In this document: positions 1 to 8,654 of the stretch, piece by piece
Numbering within the stretch: position 1 is the stretch's first letter
Layout of the letters: every line of letters begins with the position of its first letter
From: Psychrobacillus psychrotolerans
GTDB lineage: Bacteria; Bacillota; Bacilli; Bacillales_A; Planococcaceae
Assembly (NCBI RefSeq): GCF_900115805.1
Contig: NZ_FOXU01000005.1
Location: 186,001 to 250,000 of the forward strand
DNA length: 64,000 nt
Direction: 5' to 3'
Program-made: the position numbers and the translations under genes
Notes under the pieces: generated by a model
The model's database searches: none
What the model saw: the letters and a program-made list of their open reading frames with translations, nothing else
Told to the model about the DNA's origin: nothing

Positions 1-1358
1 TGGTAGAGGGTAGTCGAATATTAGAAGGTACTACGGGATTCACAACTGCCAAGGTGACTGCGCAGCATGGTCCTATCTATCAGCAACTAATTTCTACTTT
101 TGGAGAAGAAAAAGCGAGATTATATTATGATGCAAATACGCAAGCAAAAGAATATATCAAACAAACGATTGAACAATTGAACATTCACTGTGACTACGAG
201 ACGATGCCTGCTTATATTTATGCAGATACGGAGGTCGGTATAGAAAAAGTAGAAAAAGAAATGGAAGCTTATAACACTCTAGGAATAGAAGGTGCTTCCT
301 TAACAAAGGATACTGGACTTCCTTATACAGTGAAGCAAGCACTTAAGTTAGAAGATCAAGGGCAGTTCCATCCGATAAAATATGCAAAAGCTTTAATGGA
401 AAAAGCAATCGAAAACGGTGTGGAATTTTATGAAGAATCTCGTGCTAAGACTGTGAAATCGAACACAGTAGAACTAATGGAAGGACAGCATATTCGAGCA
501 AACAAAATACTAGTATGTAGTCATTTCCCGTTTAATGATGGGGATGGTTTGTACTTTGCTAGAATGCATCCTGAACGATCTTATGCTCTAGCTTCTATCG
601 CCCCGACTAATTATCCAAAAGGGATGTATATAAATGTAGAGAAACCGACCAGATCTGTACGAACTGCGTTAGGACAAGATGGTAAAAGGTATTTGATATT
701 AGGTGGAGAAGGACATGTAACTGGACGATTCGAAGGAGATACCAATGTAAATTATGAAAACCTCGCAGCTTTTGGTCGAGAACAGTTTAAGGTGAAAAAT
801 TATGATTATCGTTGGTCTGCTCAGGATTTAGTGACCTTAGATCAGCTTCCTTATGTCGGTACAATGACAGCGGGGAAGACTGATGTATTAGTAGCTACGG
901 GTTATGCTAAATGGGGTATGACAAATAGTACAGTTGCAGCACAAATAATGGCAGATCTAGTGCTTGAAAAAGAAAATCGGTATATAGAGTTGTATGATCC
1001 AACCCGATCTAAGATGAAAAAAGAAGATATCACCAGTTTTGCTAAGACGAATGCAAGTGTTGCAAAAGAGCTTGTTAAAGGAAAGACAGAGTTACTAGAT
1101 TTGAAGCTGGACGATTTAAAAAATGGTAGTGGAGATTTAATAATGCTAGATGGCAAAAAGGTCGGTGCCTATAAGGATGACCAAGGAAAAGTTTATTTGG
1201 TAAAACCGGCGTGTACTCATATGGGCTGTAATGTCTCCTTTAATAATGCAGAAAGTTCATGGGACTGCCCATGTCATGGTTCTAGATTTAGTTATAAGGG
1301 TGATGTACTCGAGGGACCAGCATTTGAACCGTTAGAGAAGGTTAAATACGGGGAATAA
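1..1358 (+). CDS. FAD-dependent oxidoreductase with C-terminal Rieske [2Fe-2S] domain (5' end missing)
   Basis: The frame is open from base 3, so the N-terminus and the FAD dinucleotide-binding loop lie outside the window. The visible 451 residues contain a DAO-type oxidoreductase body (LEGTTGFTTAKVTAQHG) and, at the C-terminus, a Rieske cluster site: CTHMGC followed about 17 residues later by CPCHG, giving the Cys-X-His / Cys-X-X-His ligand pattern. This is the architecture of B. subtilis YhfW: a flavin dehydrogenase passing electrons to a Rieske centre. The physiological substrate is not known to me. The gene stands alone and ends at a strong terminator. Confidence is high for the domains, low for any specific reaction. 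Confidence 0.9.
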   Translation, partial: VEGSRILEGTTGFTTAKVTAQHGPIYQQLISTFGEEKARLYYDANTQAKEYIKQTIEQLNIHCDYETMPAYIYADTEVGIEKVEKEMEAYNTLGIEGASLTKDTGLPYTVKQALKLEDQGQFHPIKYAKALMEKAIENGVEFYEESRAKTVKSNTVELMEGQHIRANKILVCSHFPFNDGDGLYFARMHPERSYALASIAPTNYPKGMYINVEKPTRSVRTALGQDGKRYLILGGEGHVTGRFEGDTNVNYENLAAFGREQFKVKNYDYRWSAQDLVTLDQLPYVGTMTAGKTDVLVATGYAKWGMTNSTVAAQIMADLVLEKENRYIELYDPTRSKMKKEDITSFAKTNASVAKELVKGKTELLDLKLDDLKNGSGDLIMLDGKKVGAYKDDQGKVYLVKPACTHMGCNVSFNNAESSWDCPCHGSRFSYKGDVLEGPAFEPLEKVKYGE

Positions 1359-1399
1359 CAAAAGTGACATATACATTTCCTTTTAAATAATTTGATTAC

Positions 1400-1448
1400 A
1401 AAGGAGTTACCCACATATAAAATGGGTAACTCCTTTACTATTGTTTTT
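1400..1448 (+). terminator. Rho-independent terminator after the Rieske oxidoreductase
   Basis: A perfect 14-bp inverted repeat (1400-1413 with 1423-1436, arm AAAGGAGTTACCCA) with a 9-base loop is followed by a T-rich run ending in TTTTT. Its T-tract runs straight into the -35 region of the following padR promoter. Confidence 0.9.
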
Positions 1449-1478
1449 AATCGATATATCGATTAAAATTATCGATAT
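1441..1478 (+). promoter_or_regulatory. Promoter with palindromic operator for the PadR/ABC exporter operon
   Basis: A -35 TTGTTT (1441-1446) and a -10 TAAAAT (1464-1469) are 17 bases apart. The spacer is almost entirely a perfect 16-bp palindrome, AATCGATATATCGATT (1449-1464), and a further half-site ATCGATAT follows at 1471-1478. A palindrome sitting between -35 and -10 of a PadR-first operon is the expected position for autorepression. Binding by this PadR is an inference. Confidence 0.65.
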
Positions 1479-1498
1479 AGTTAAAGGAGTTGGATTAC

Positions 1499-1960
1499 AT
1501 GAAAAGGCGTAGAGGTTTTGTTCAACTGGCTATCTTACATTTATTAGAAGAGGCACCGATGCATGGCTATCAGATTATGAAGGAATTAGAAATTAGATCA
1601 AGCGGACATTATACTGCAAGTGCGGGAACAGTTTACCCGGCACTTCAGGAATTACTGGAGCAGGAATTGATAAAACTTGAACCTTCAGCCGAAAAAAAAA
1701 CTTATATCATTCAAGAAAAGGGAAATAATCGATTGCAGGAGTTTGAAACCCGTAACGAAGGACTATTCTGGAGTAATTGGGAGGCTCGTTGGATCTGGCA
1801 AAAATCTGAAGAAGCAATTCATCTAAAGGAACAAATAGATTTATGGGAGTCTGAGCTTAGAAAGGCGATAAAGCAAACTCGAACGACTCCTGAAAATTCG
1901 CCAAGACTAATCTCATTTATGAAAGAAATAACGGAACGATTAAAGACAGATAACTATTAG
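1499..1960 (+). CDS. PadR family transcriptional regulator
   Basis: Protein of 153 residues with the PadR winged helix in its first ~85 residues (ILHLLEEAPMHGYQIMKEL, then the GTVYPALQELLEQ segment), followed by a C-terminal helical region that mediates dimerisation in this family. The ATG at 1499 is chosen because AAAGGAG (1483-1489) is well spaced; a TTG nine bases upstream lies inside that site. It is the first gene of an operon with two ABC exporter genes, starting 12 bases before the next ATG. PadR proteins of this type commonly repress their own multidrug exporter and are released by the drug; that role is inferred here. Confidence 0.9.
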   Translation: MKRRRGFVQLAILHLLEEAPMHGYQIMKELEIRSSGHYTASAGTVYPALQELLEQELIKLEPSAEKKTYIIQEKGNNRLQEFETRNEGLFWSNWEARWIWQKSEEAIHLKEQIDLWESELRKAIKQTRTTPENSPRLISFMKEITERLKTDNY

Positions 1961-1972
1961 GGAGTGAGACTT

Positions 1973-3715
1973 ATGAAATCATTTTGGAAATTACTTCCTT
2001 ATTTAAAACCATATATGCTTTTTGCAATATTAGCCCCAATGTTTATGTGCATTGAAGTTGCCATGGATTTACTTTCCCCGACAATTATGCAACATATTAT
2101 TGATAATGGTATTGCGAATGATGATACAGCCTATGTCATAAAACTAGGCGTGTTAATGCTTGTAACCGCAGTTATTGGGCTGATAGGTGGAGTAGGGTGT
2201 ACGATATATAGTACTAGAGCGGCTGTGAATTTTGCTGCTGATATTCGAAAAGATGTATTTAAAATGACCGAGCGATTTTCTAGTGAAAATATGGACAATA
2301 TTGGTGTAGGTAAGCTAATAACGATTGTGACAAATGATATTACTGCCGTTCAACAGGCACTTATGATGACGCTTCGAGTGTTTGTAAGAGGACCACTATT
2401 ATTTATAGGAGCAGTTGCGATTGTTTGGTTTACAGCAAGAGAGTTATTCCCAGTGTTATTGGTAGTAATTCCGATTTTGATGATTTTAATCTATTTTTTC
2501 TCGTATAAAACAGGGAAATTATTTGCGAAAGTACAAAAAGCTATGGATAAAGTAAATACAAAACTTCAAGAGACGTTCGCAGGGATACGTGTGATTAAAG
2601 CATTTGATAGACAAAACTTTGAGGTAAAAGCATTCAAACATGTGAACGAGGAGTTAACGAAGCGTAATATGTCGGCAGAACAACTCATTCTTACGCTTAT
2701 GCCAGTGATGCTATTCATCGTCAATATTGGAGTGGTTGTTGGTATGTGGATGGGTGCCATAAAAGTAAATGAAGGAACACTGCAGGTTGGTGTTATTTTA
2801 GCATTCATCAATTATTTAACAATAATCATGAACGGGTTGGTATCGAGTAGTCATGTATTAATGCAAATTACAAGGTCGTTTACTTCGGCACGTCGAATTC
2901 AACAAGTATTGGAAACTCAAATTGATATAACTGATCCTGTGAATCCTTTATCGAATAACGAGTTCAAGGGAGAAGTTGAGTTTAAATCAGTTTATTTTAG
3001 TTATAGTAAAAACGGAGAATATGTATTAAAGGATATTTCATTTCATGTGAATAGTGGAGAAACGATTGGAATTATTGGACCGACCGGAAGCGGAAAGTCG
3101 ACACTTATAAAACTTCTCCCTCGATTGTATGATCCGGATTTAGGAGAGGTAATGATCAATGGCATAAATATAAAAGAGTATTCTATTAAAAATTTAAGAG
3201 ATTTAATTGGTTTTGTGCCGCAAAAGGCAACGTTATTTGCAGGATCCATAGAGGAAAATATTCGCTTCGGTAAAGAAGAGGCAACTATAGAGGACATGGA
3301 AAAAGCGGCTAACTCTGCGGCTGCAAGCGAGTTTATCAACAAAGTAGATGGACGATTTGGGCATGAGCTTATGCAGGGGGCTACAAATCTTTCGGGTGGG
3401 CAAAAGCAACGATTATCGATGACTCGTGCATTTATCCGTAAACCGAAAATACTAGTTTTAGATGATTCTACCTCTGCGATAGATGCCATATCGGAAGTGC
3501 AAGTACAGCAAGCACTTACACATGATTTACCTGATACAACTGTATTCATCGTATCTTCCAAAGTCTCTTCCATTATTAATGCTGACAGAATTTTAGTAAT
3601 GGAAGACGGCATGATTGTTGCCAGTGGCACACATGATGAACTGATTGAAAATAGTGAGGTTTACCGCAGTATCTATGCGACGCAAAGTGGAAAGGGGGTC
3701 CTTTCATATGAGTAA
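1973..3715 (+). CDS. ABC exporter half-transporter A (degenerate ATPase site)
   Basis: A 580-residue fused transmembrane/ATPase half-transporter of the multidrug/lipid exporter type: six membrane segments in roughly the first 310 residues, Walker A GPTGSGKST near residue 370, canonical signature LSGGQ near 472, and Walker B ending LDDSTS near 496. The catalytic Glu after Walker B is Asp, and the switch His of the H-loop is replaced (VSSKV where IAHRL is usual), so its own nucleotide site should be non-catalytic. This is typical of one partner in heterodimeric exporters such as TM287/288. The start is the ATG at 1973 with GGGAGTGA upstream. Its stop overlaps the partner gene by 8 bases. Confidence 0.92.
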   Translation: MKSFWKLLPYLKPYMLFAILAPMFMCIEVAMDLLSPTIMQHIIDNGIANDDTAYVIKLGVLMLVTAVIGLIGGVGCTIYSTRAAVNFAADIRKDVFKMTERFSSENMDNIGVGKLITIVTNDITAVQQALMMTLRVFVRGPLLFIGAVAIVWFTARELFPVLLVVIPILMILIYFFSYKTGKLFAKVQKAMDKVNTKLQETFAGIRVIKAFDRQNFEVKAFKHVNEELTKRNMSAEQLILTLMPVMLFIVNIGVVVGMWMGAIKVNEGTLQVGVILAFINYLTIIMNGLVSSSHVLMQITRSFTSARRIQQVLETQIDITDPVNPLSNNEFKGEVEFKSVYFSYSKNGEYVLKDISFHVNSGETIGIIGPTGSGKSTLIKLLPRLYDPDLGEVMINGINIKEYSIKNLRDLIGFVPQKATLFAGSIEENIRFGKEEATIEDMEKAANSAAASEFINKVDGRFGHELMQGATNLSGGQKQRLSMTRAFIRKPKILVLDDSTSAIDAISEVQVQQALTHDLPDTTVFIVSSKVSSIINADRILVMEDGMIVASGTHDELIENSEVYRSIYATQSGKGVLSYE

Positions 3716-5525
3716 AACTTCCGCTCCACCGGTATCTAATGCAATAGGTCGTGCAAGGGGTCCAAGAGGATTTGGAGGGCCAGTAGAGAAAGCAAAAGAT
3801 AAAAAAGGAACGCTTATACGAGTATGGCGATATATGGAGAAACAGAAAATAGCAATTGTAGTATCAATCATACTAGTTATTATTTCTACTCTATTAAACT
3901 TGTTAGTTCCCTACATGATAGGTGTAACCATTGATGAGTTTATAATTCCAAAGGATATGGATGGAACGTTACGGTACTTAGTAATCTTAGCAATTGTGTA
4001 CACAGCGGCGGCTGCATTTACTTGGCTACAAAACTTTTTAATGATTAGAGTGTCGTTAAAAACTATTCGGTCACTACGCCAGGATCTATATGAAAAGTTT
4101 CAAACTCTATCTCTTCGGTTTTTCGATAAACGTACCCATGGAGACCTTATGAGCCGTGTGACGAACGATATTGAAAGTTTGAATAACGCATTAAGTCAAA
4201 GTGTGATTCAAATTATTTCAACTGTAATGATGGTGACAGGTGTTACGATAGCTATGTTTATACTTAACTGGGTGTTGGCTATTGTGTCACTGTTGGTAGT
4301 TCCATTAGTTATATTCACAACGAAAAAGATTATCAGCTATAGTAGTAGCAACTTTATCAAAAGACAACGTGATTTAGGTGAGTTAAATGGATTTGTAGAA
4401 GAAGCCATATCTGGCAATGAAGTAATTACCCTTTTTGGTCAAGAAGAAAAGAACATCCAAAAGTTCTCAATTGTAAATGAACGACTTCGCAGTTCTGCAA
4501 CAGCTGCCGATACTGTGTCGGGGTTTTTAGGACCTATCAACAACTTTATCAACAATTTAGGTCTTGCATTAATAATTGGAATTGGAGCTCTAATGACTGT
4601 TCAAGAATTGGCAACTATCGGTATAATTGCAGCATTTGTAAATTACTCTAGACAATTTTTCAGACCTATTAATCAGCTCTCAACATTATTGAACACTTTT
4701 CAGTCTGCTATAGCAGGAGCAGAGCGAGTATTTGAAATAATGGATGAAGCTCCAGATATTCAGGATCAGGAGTACGCACTTACAATAGATCATTTAAAAG
4801 GAGACGTTACTTTTAACAATGTTCACTTCTCATATGAGAGTGGCAAACCAATTCTAAAAAATATTAGCTTCGAGGCAAAAGCTGGTGAAAAGATTGCTTT
4901 AGTAGGTCCAACAGGCTCGGGGAAAACGACAATTATTAACTTGCTTATGCGTTTTTATGAATTGGACTCGGGAAATATTAAAATCGATGGGAGATCAATT
5001 AGCGATTATCAAATAAGCAAGCTTCGAGAAAAAATTGGGGTTGTTTTACAGGATACTTTTCTCTTCACTGGTTCCATTTTGGAGAACATTCGATACGGTA
5101 GACTAGAAGCAACGGATGACGAAGTAATAGAGGCAGCTAAACTAGCGTCTGCTCATCGATTTATCAAGCATTTACCTGATAAGTATGATACCCAGATTAC
5201 CGGAAATGGATCTAATTTAAGTATAGGACAGCGACAGTTATTAGCGATTGCTCGTGCCGTTTTAGCAGACTCAGATATATTAATACTAGATGAAGCAACT
5301 TCAAGCATTGATACGAAAACAGAGATAGATATTCAACAAGGACTCAATAGACTTTCAGAAGGCCGTACCAGTTTTGTCATAGCACATCGTCTAAAAACGA
5401 TTGAAAATGCGGATAGAATTTTAGTTATTCATCAAGGTGAATTAATTGAAGTCGGGACCCATACAGAGCTACTGAAACAAAAAGGTTTCTACTCCGAGCT
5501 ATATGAAAGTCAGTTTAATATTTAA
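3708..5525 (+). CDS. ABC exporter half-transporter B (catalytic ATPase partner)
   Basis: A 605-residue half-transporter. A basic, Pro/Gly-rich N-terminal extension of ~40 residues precedes six membrane segments. Walker A GPTGSGKTT lies near residue 399, Walker B LILDEATS near 524 with the catalytic Glu, and the H-loop is an intact IAHRL. The signature is LSIGQ (near 503), not LSGGQ. Because an ATP site combines the Walker motifs of one subunit with the signature of the other, this protein plus half-transporter A makes one consensus and one degenerate site. The ATG at 3708 follows AAAGGGGG and overlaps the upstream stop, so the two are probably translated together. Substrate unknown. Confidence 0.92.
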   Translation: MSKTSAPPVSNAIGRARGPRGFGGPVEKAKDKKGTLIRVWRYMEKQKIAIVVSIILVIISTLLNLLVPYMIGVTIDEFIIPKDMDGTLRYLVILAIVYTAAAAFTWLQNFLMIRVSLKTIRSLRQDLYEKFQTLSLRFFDKRTHGDLMSRVTNDIESLNNALSQSVIQIISTVMMVTGVTIAMFILNWVLAIVSLLVVPLVIFTTKKIISYSSSNFIKRQRDLGELNGFVEEAISGNEVITLFGQEEKNIQKFSIVNERLRSSATAADTVSGFLGPINNFINNLGLALIIGIGALMTVQELATIGIIAAFVNYSRQFFRPINQLSTLLNTFQSAIAGAERVFEIMDEAPDIQDQEYALTIDHLKGDVTFNNVHFSYESGKPILKNISFEAKAGEKIALVGPTGSGKTTIINLLMRFYELDSGNIKIDGRSISDYQISKLREKIGVVLQDTFLFTGSILENIRYGRLEATDDEVIEAAKLASAHRFIKHLPDKYDTQITGNGSNLSIGQRQLLAIARAVLADSDILILDEATSSIDTKTEIDIQQGLNRLSEGRTSFVIAHRLKTIENADRILVIHQGELIEVGTHTELLKQKGFYSELYESQFNI

Positions 5526-5697
5526 ATGGGAGAGAAATACCCTAACAAATATAAAGGTATTAGCTAGGTTATTTCATCTAGGAAAGCAAGAACAAAAATA
5601 GACGTTTAATGTTGGATTTACAACACTACATTCACACATGAAATATCTAGCAATCTACGTGCTCACATACTAAAGTTATAAGTAAGAGGTGAGCGTA

Positions 5698-6003
5698 ATG
5701 TATAAAATTTTTTCTGTTAAATTGTTGTTTGAACACATTTCCATATCCGGTTCTATGTCTAATAAAATCTATGAAGAGACCATTAATATCATACGTGCCG
5801 TTAGGCTAGAGGATGTCGATAAGCTAGTGAAATCCCATTATAAAGATGTTATTTACAAAAACATTTTTGGGGAAGATACGACGATCAGACTTGTAATGAT
5901 TCTGGATGTTTTTGAGTTAGTAGATAATATTGAAGAGTCTTTGGAATTTGTTGAAGTATACAGTCAGCATATTATTGCAGAAGAAGAAGTGACAGTTGAA
6001 TAG
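5698..6003 (+). CDS. DUF4288 domain-containing protein
   Basis: A 101-residue protein matching the DUF4288 family: the opening YKIFSVKLLFEHI, a central strand/helix region and the closing MILDVFELVD motif. It has no signal peptide or membrane segment, so it is probably cytoplasmic. The function of the family is unknown. The ATG at 5698 follows AAGAGGTGAG. It is a single-gene unit facing the LCP gene across a shared terminator; the 170 bases upstream show no other gene. Confidence 0.8.
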   Translation: MYKIFSVKLLFEHISISGSMSNKIYEETINIIRAVRLEDVDKLVKSHYKDVIYKNIFGEDTTIRLVMILDVFELVDNIEESLEFVEVYSQHIIAEEEVTVE

Positions 6004-6014
6004 AAGTTATAAAC

Positions 6015-6040
6015 AAAAACGAGTCTGAGGACTCGTTTTT
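6015..6040. terminator. Bidirectional terminator between DUF4288 gene and LCP gene
   Basis: Stem ACGAGTC (6019-6025) and GACTCGT (6030-6036) with a 4-base loop, flanked by A-runs on the left and T-runs on the right, so it can stop transcription in both directions between the convergent genes. Confidence 0.8.
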
Positions 6041-6045
6041 TATTG

Positions 6046-7080
6046 TTATTCATATTCATAGTGGAGTGTTAAGTTGATATTACTTGGGGAGATGTTTTTT
6101 TGTGTTTTTTTTCCCAAGTTGGTTTTTAGGTTCTTCTTTAATTCCTCTAAGGAAGCTTCGTTTGGTATAAAGTACCATAATTCTTTTCCTTCTGTTTTAC
6201 TGTAGATTCTTTCATCTTGGCCTTCTAGCGTTAATTGATCGATAGGGGAATCCTTCATTTGTTGAAATAGTTGTACAAAGCTCCAATAATCAGCAGTTGA
6301 AATATTTGTTTTGACGTTTTCACCGACATTTTTTATCAAATCATCTAGTTTAGCTACACTGCTAAAACGAGTGGATTCGTTTAGGATTTCTTGAATCACT
6401 TGTTTTTGACGTTTATTGCGACCTATATCGCCTTCTGGATCTTTTTTACGCATTCGAACATAGGCAAGCGCCTCGTTTCCCTTTAATAGCATTGGCCCTT
6501 CGGTATAAGTTTTCCATTCCAATGTATCTGCCATTTGAATATCAACTGTAAACGGCACATCTACTTCAATTCCGCCAAGTGTATCGACTATGTCTTCGAA
6601 CCCCTGGAAATTTGTAGAAACATAATAATCGATTGGAACATCTAAGAGCTTTTCAAGCGAATTTATCGTATAGTTTATCCCGCCATGTGAGTAGGCGTGA
6701 TTCACTTTGTCCTCTCGTTCCAATTCCTCGATATAAACCCTAGTATCTCGAGGGATATTCACCATGGAAATTTTACCTAATTTAGGATGTATGGTGACTA
6801 ATAGGAGCATGTCAGAACGACCGTATGTTTCCTCTTTCTTATCGTCCACACCAGCTACTAATAGACTAAAAGGTGTTGTTTTAAGTGGAGACTTATCACT
6901 CTGAGCTTTCTCATCGCGTATTAAAGGTACGTACATCTTGGTTGTTGCTGTCTTTGCTTCCAATGATAGATTTACAGCAAAAGCAATAATACCCACTAAA
7001 AGTAGTGCAGAAATAATAATAAAGGTATATTTTAAATTCTTTTTTTTCTTTCCAATTCTTTTAGAATTACGTGTAGACAT
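6046..7080 (-). CDS. LytR-CpsA-Psr (LCP) family cell-wall polymer ligase
   Basis: A 344-residue protein with a basic cytoplasmic start, one membrane anchor (about residues 18-40) and an extracellular LCP domain. Visible family signatures include GRSDMLLLV, IPRDTRVYI (the Arg/Asp pyrophosphate-binding motif), YVRMRKKDPEGD and GRNKRQKQVI. LCP enzymes such as TagT/U/V attach wall teichoic acid and other undecaprenyl-linked polymers to peptidoglycan on the outer face of the membrane. The start is the ATG at 7080, after GGAGG. A terminator upstream separates it from the quorum-sensing cassette, so it is probably not co-transcribed with it by default. Confidence 0.9.
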   Translation of the reverse strand: MSTRNSKRIGKKKKNLKYTFIIISALLLVGIIAFAVNLSLEAKTATTKMYVPLIRDEKAQSDKSPLKTTPFSLLVAGVDDKKEETYGRSDMLLLVTIHPKLGKISMVNIPRDTRVYIEELEREDKVNHAYSHGGINYTINSLEKLLDVPIDYYVSTNFQGFEDIVDTLGGIEVDVPFTVDIQMADTLEWKTYTEGPMLLKGNEALAYVRMRKKDPEGDIGRNKRQKQVIQEILNESTRFSSVAKLDDLIKNVGENVKTNISTADYWSFVQLFQQMKDSPIDQLTLEGQDERIYSKTEGKELWYFIPNEASLEELKKNLKTNLGKKTQKNISPSNINLTLHYEYE

Positions 7081-7127
7081 AGGTCCTCCTTTTTTTGGCA
7101 ACTTATGTAGTAATGATAATAAGTAAT

Positions 7128-7162
7128 AAAAAAGCACAAAATTCCAAATCGAATCTTGTGCC
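7128..7162 (-). terminator. Terminator after the RRNPP regulator/peptide unit
   Basis: Read on the minus strand, a GCACAA...TTGTGC stem with an imperfect inner GATTC/GGAAT extension is followed by six T. It closes the regulator-peptide transcript before the LCP gene. Confidence 0.7.
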
Positions 7163-7186
7163 TTAGTTTTTCAATCAATCAATCAA

Positions 7187-7309
7187 TTAAATAAGCTCAC
7201 CAATAGATGTAATTTTGGGTTTGTCGTCCTCAGTAGAATGGGTTGAACTTAGAACTGGAAATGTGAATAAGACGAAACAAAGTAGAACACCAAATACAAC
7301 TTTTTTCAT
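7187..7309 (-). CDS. Putative signalling pro-peptide of the adjacent RRNPP regulator (40 aa)
   Basis: A 40-codon frame beginning MKKVVFGVLLC: two lysines, then an uninterrupted hydrophobic stretch (residues 4-20), then a polar tail SSTHSTEDDKPKITSIGELI. This is the layout of exported Phr/NprX/PapR-type pre-peptides, which are secreted, trimmed and re-imported by Opp. Its ATG overlaps the regulator stop as ATGA, and a strong GGGAGG site (7317-7322) lies 8 bases upstream inside the regulator gene. The mature signal would come from the C-terminal part; KPKITSIG loosely resembles the NprX heptapeptide SKPDIVG, but this is weak. The gene is too short for automatic callers. Translation is well supported; the signalling role is inferred. 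Confidence 0.75.
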   Translation of the reverse strand: MKKVVFGVLLCFVLFTFPVLSSTHSTEDDKPKITSIGELI

Positions 7310-8592
7310 GACAATTCCTCCCAACTAAATACTTTTGATTGCTTCAAATGATAGTGGAATCCTAACTCATAGTAAATGGACGCTTGCTTATACTGTTTAG
7401 TTTCAGCTAGTCGTTTAGCCAATACGTTGCAATAAATCATACAATGTTTATAATCTTGCTTTCCTTCGAAATAGTCCAAGCTTTTTTTAAATATAGGTAT
7501 AAGCACTTGGTTTTCCAGTAATATCGCTCCATATACGGAAAAATGATTGGTATAAAGATCTTTCTTACTATCTCCTACATATTGGACAGTTTCTAATCCT
7601 TTTTCCAACCATACTAAAGCATTCTGTAAATCCCCATTTTTGTGATATTCCTTAAGTATAGATAGAATAGTGACAATCTTATCCTCTGGGTTGTGTTTGG
7701 AATCCAGAGCATTAAAAAAATGTTGTAAGGCTTGGTCAGATTGCAGTTGCAAAGAGTAGCATGAACCCAGATTATGCTCAATCATCCCGTTAAACTCAGA
7801 GGATTCAATCTTCAGGTTTATATCTTTTGCCTTCTCAAAAGTAGCAAGAGCATCCTTTAAGACACCCGAATTCTTTTGTGCAATCCCCAGAATCATTAAA
7901 CATTCAATGGATCGATCGATTAATATTTCTTGATTGAAATAAAAAATTGCTTCCTTTACATAGTCGATAGCAAGTATGTAACGAGACTCAGATAATAGAG
8001 ATAATCCTGATATGTAATGCAATTCAGCCATTTCCCAGTCTTCCATACGATAGCCTTTGATTAATTGAAAAACTTCCTTAAAGAAATGAGAAGCCTGACT
8101 AAACTGATTATCTTGATACGCAATAATACCTTGAATCGTGTACAGATAAAATAGTTGTTCTATTGTCATTTCCTTTTTGAAATCTACTAAAATATTTATA
8201 TTCCTTTGTATTTCCAACTCCTCAGGTAACATAAGCATCAATCGAGCTTCCAATAACAGCAGTGTAAGTCGATCTGCTTCTAAGGGATGTTCGGTAATAT
8301 GAAGGTGAATATCAACTAGTAGTTGTTTAGCCAACTCTTTATCTCGAGAGTTTATAACTTGCTTGAACCGTATTTTAAACTGCGTAGTATTTTCTTCATT
8401 GGGTCTTTTCGTTAATGTATCTGCCGAGATGTTTAGCCGCATAAGAATAAGGTGCTTTATATCTTCGCTTGGAATGACTAAGCCGTTTTCAATTCTGCTT
8501 AAGTAAGAGGGAACGCATATACCCAAAGCTAAAGCCTCTTGCTTAATATTTTGTCTCTGGCGCTCTAACTTAATCAATTGCCCAAGGTTCAT
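7306..8592 (-). CDS. RRNPP-type HTH-TPR transcriptional regulator (NprR/PlcR-like)
   Basis: A 428-residue protein with an N-terminal XRE helix-turn-helix (LGQLIKLERQRQNIKQEALALGI then PSYLSRIENG) and a long all-helical remainder made of TPR-like pairs (for example ALATFEKAKDINLKIESSE and QALQHFFNALDSKHNPEDK). Length and order match NprR/PlcR-family cytoplasmic receptors for re-imported peptides. The start is the ATG at 8592 after GAGGGTG; an in-frame GTG at 8601 overlaps that site. It is directly followed by a small exported-peptide gene with an ATGA overlap. Which genes it controls cannot be read from the sequence; it may be autoregulatory. Confidence 0.85.
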   Translation of the reverse strand: MNLGQLIKLERQRQNIKQEALALGICVPSYLSRIENGLVIPSEDIKHLILMRLNISADTLTKRPNEENTTQFKIRFKQVINSRDKELAKQLLVDIHLHITEHPLEADRLTLLLLEARLMLMLPEELEIQRNINILVDFKKEMTIEQLFYLYTIQGIIAYQDNQFSQASHFFKEVFQLIKGYRMEDWEMAELHYISGLSLLSESRYILAIDYVKEAIFYFNQEILIDRSIECLMILGIAQKNSGVLKDALATFEKAKDINLKIESSEFNGMIEHNLGSCYSLQLQSDQALQHFFNALDSKHNPEDKIVTILSILKEYHKNGDLQNALVWLEKGLETVQYVGDSKKDLYTNHFSVYGAILLENQVLIPIFKKSLDYFEGKQDYKHCMIYCNVLAKRLAETKQYKQASIYYELGFHYHLKQSKVFSWEELS

Positions 8593-8654
8593 AAAACCCA
8601 CACCCTCTTCTAAATCAATAAAAGGAAATCAAATCCAATTATAAATAAGATACC

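Noticed and set aside
3043-3630. Long antisense open frame inside the first ABC half-transporter
   Set aside because: It mirrors codon bias of the real ATPase domain on the other strand; no ribosome site or recognisable protein.
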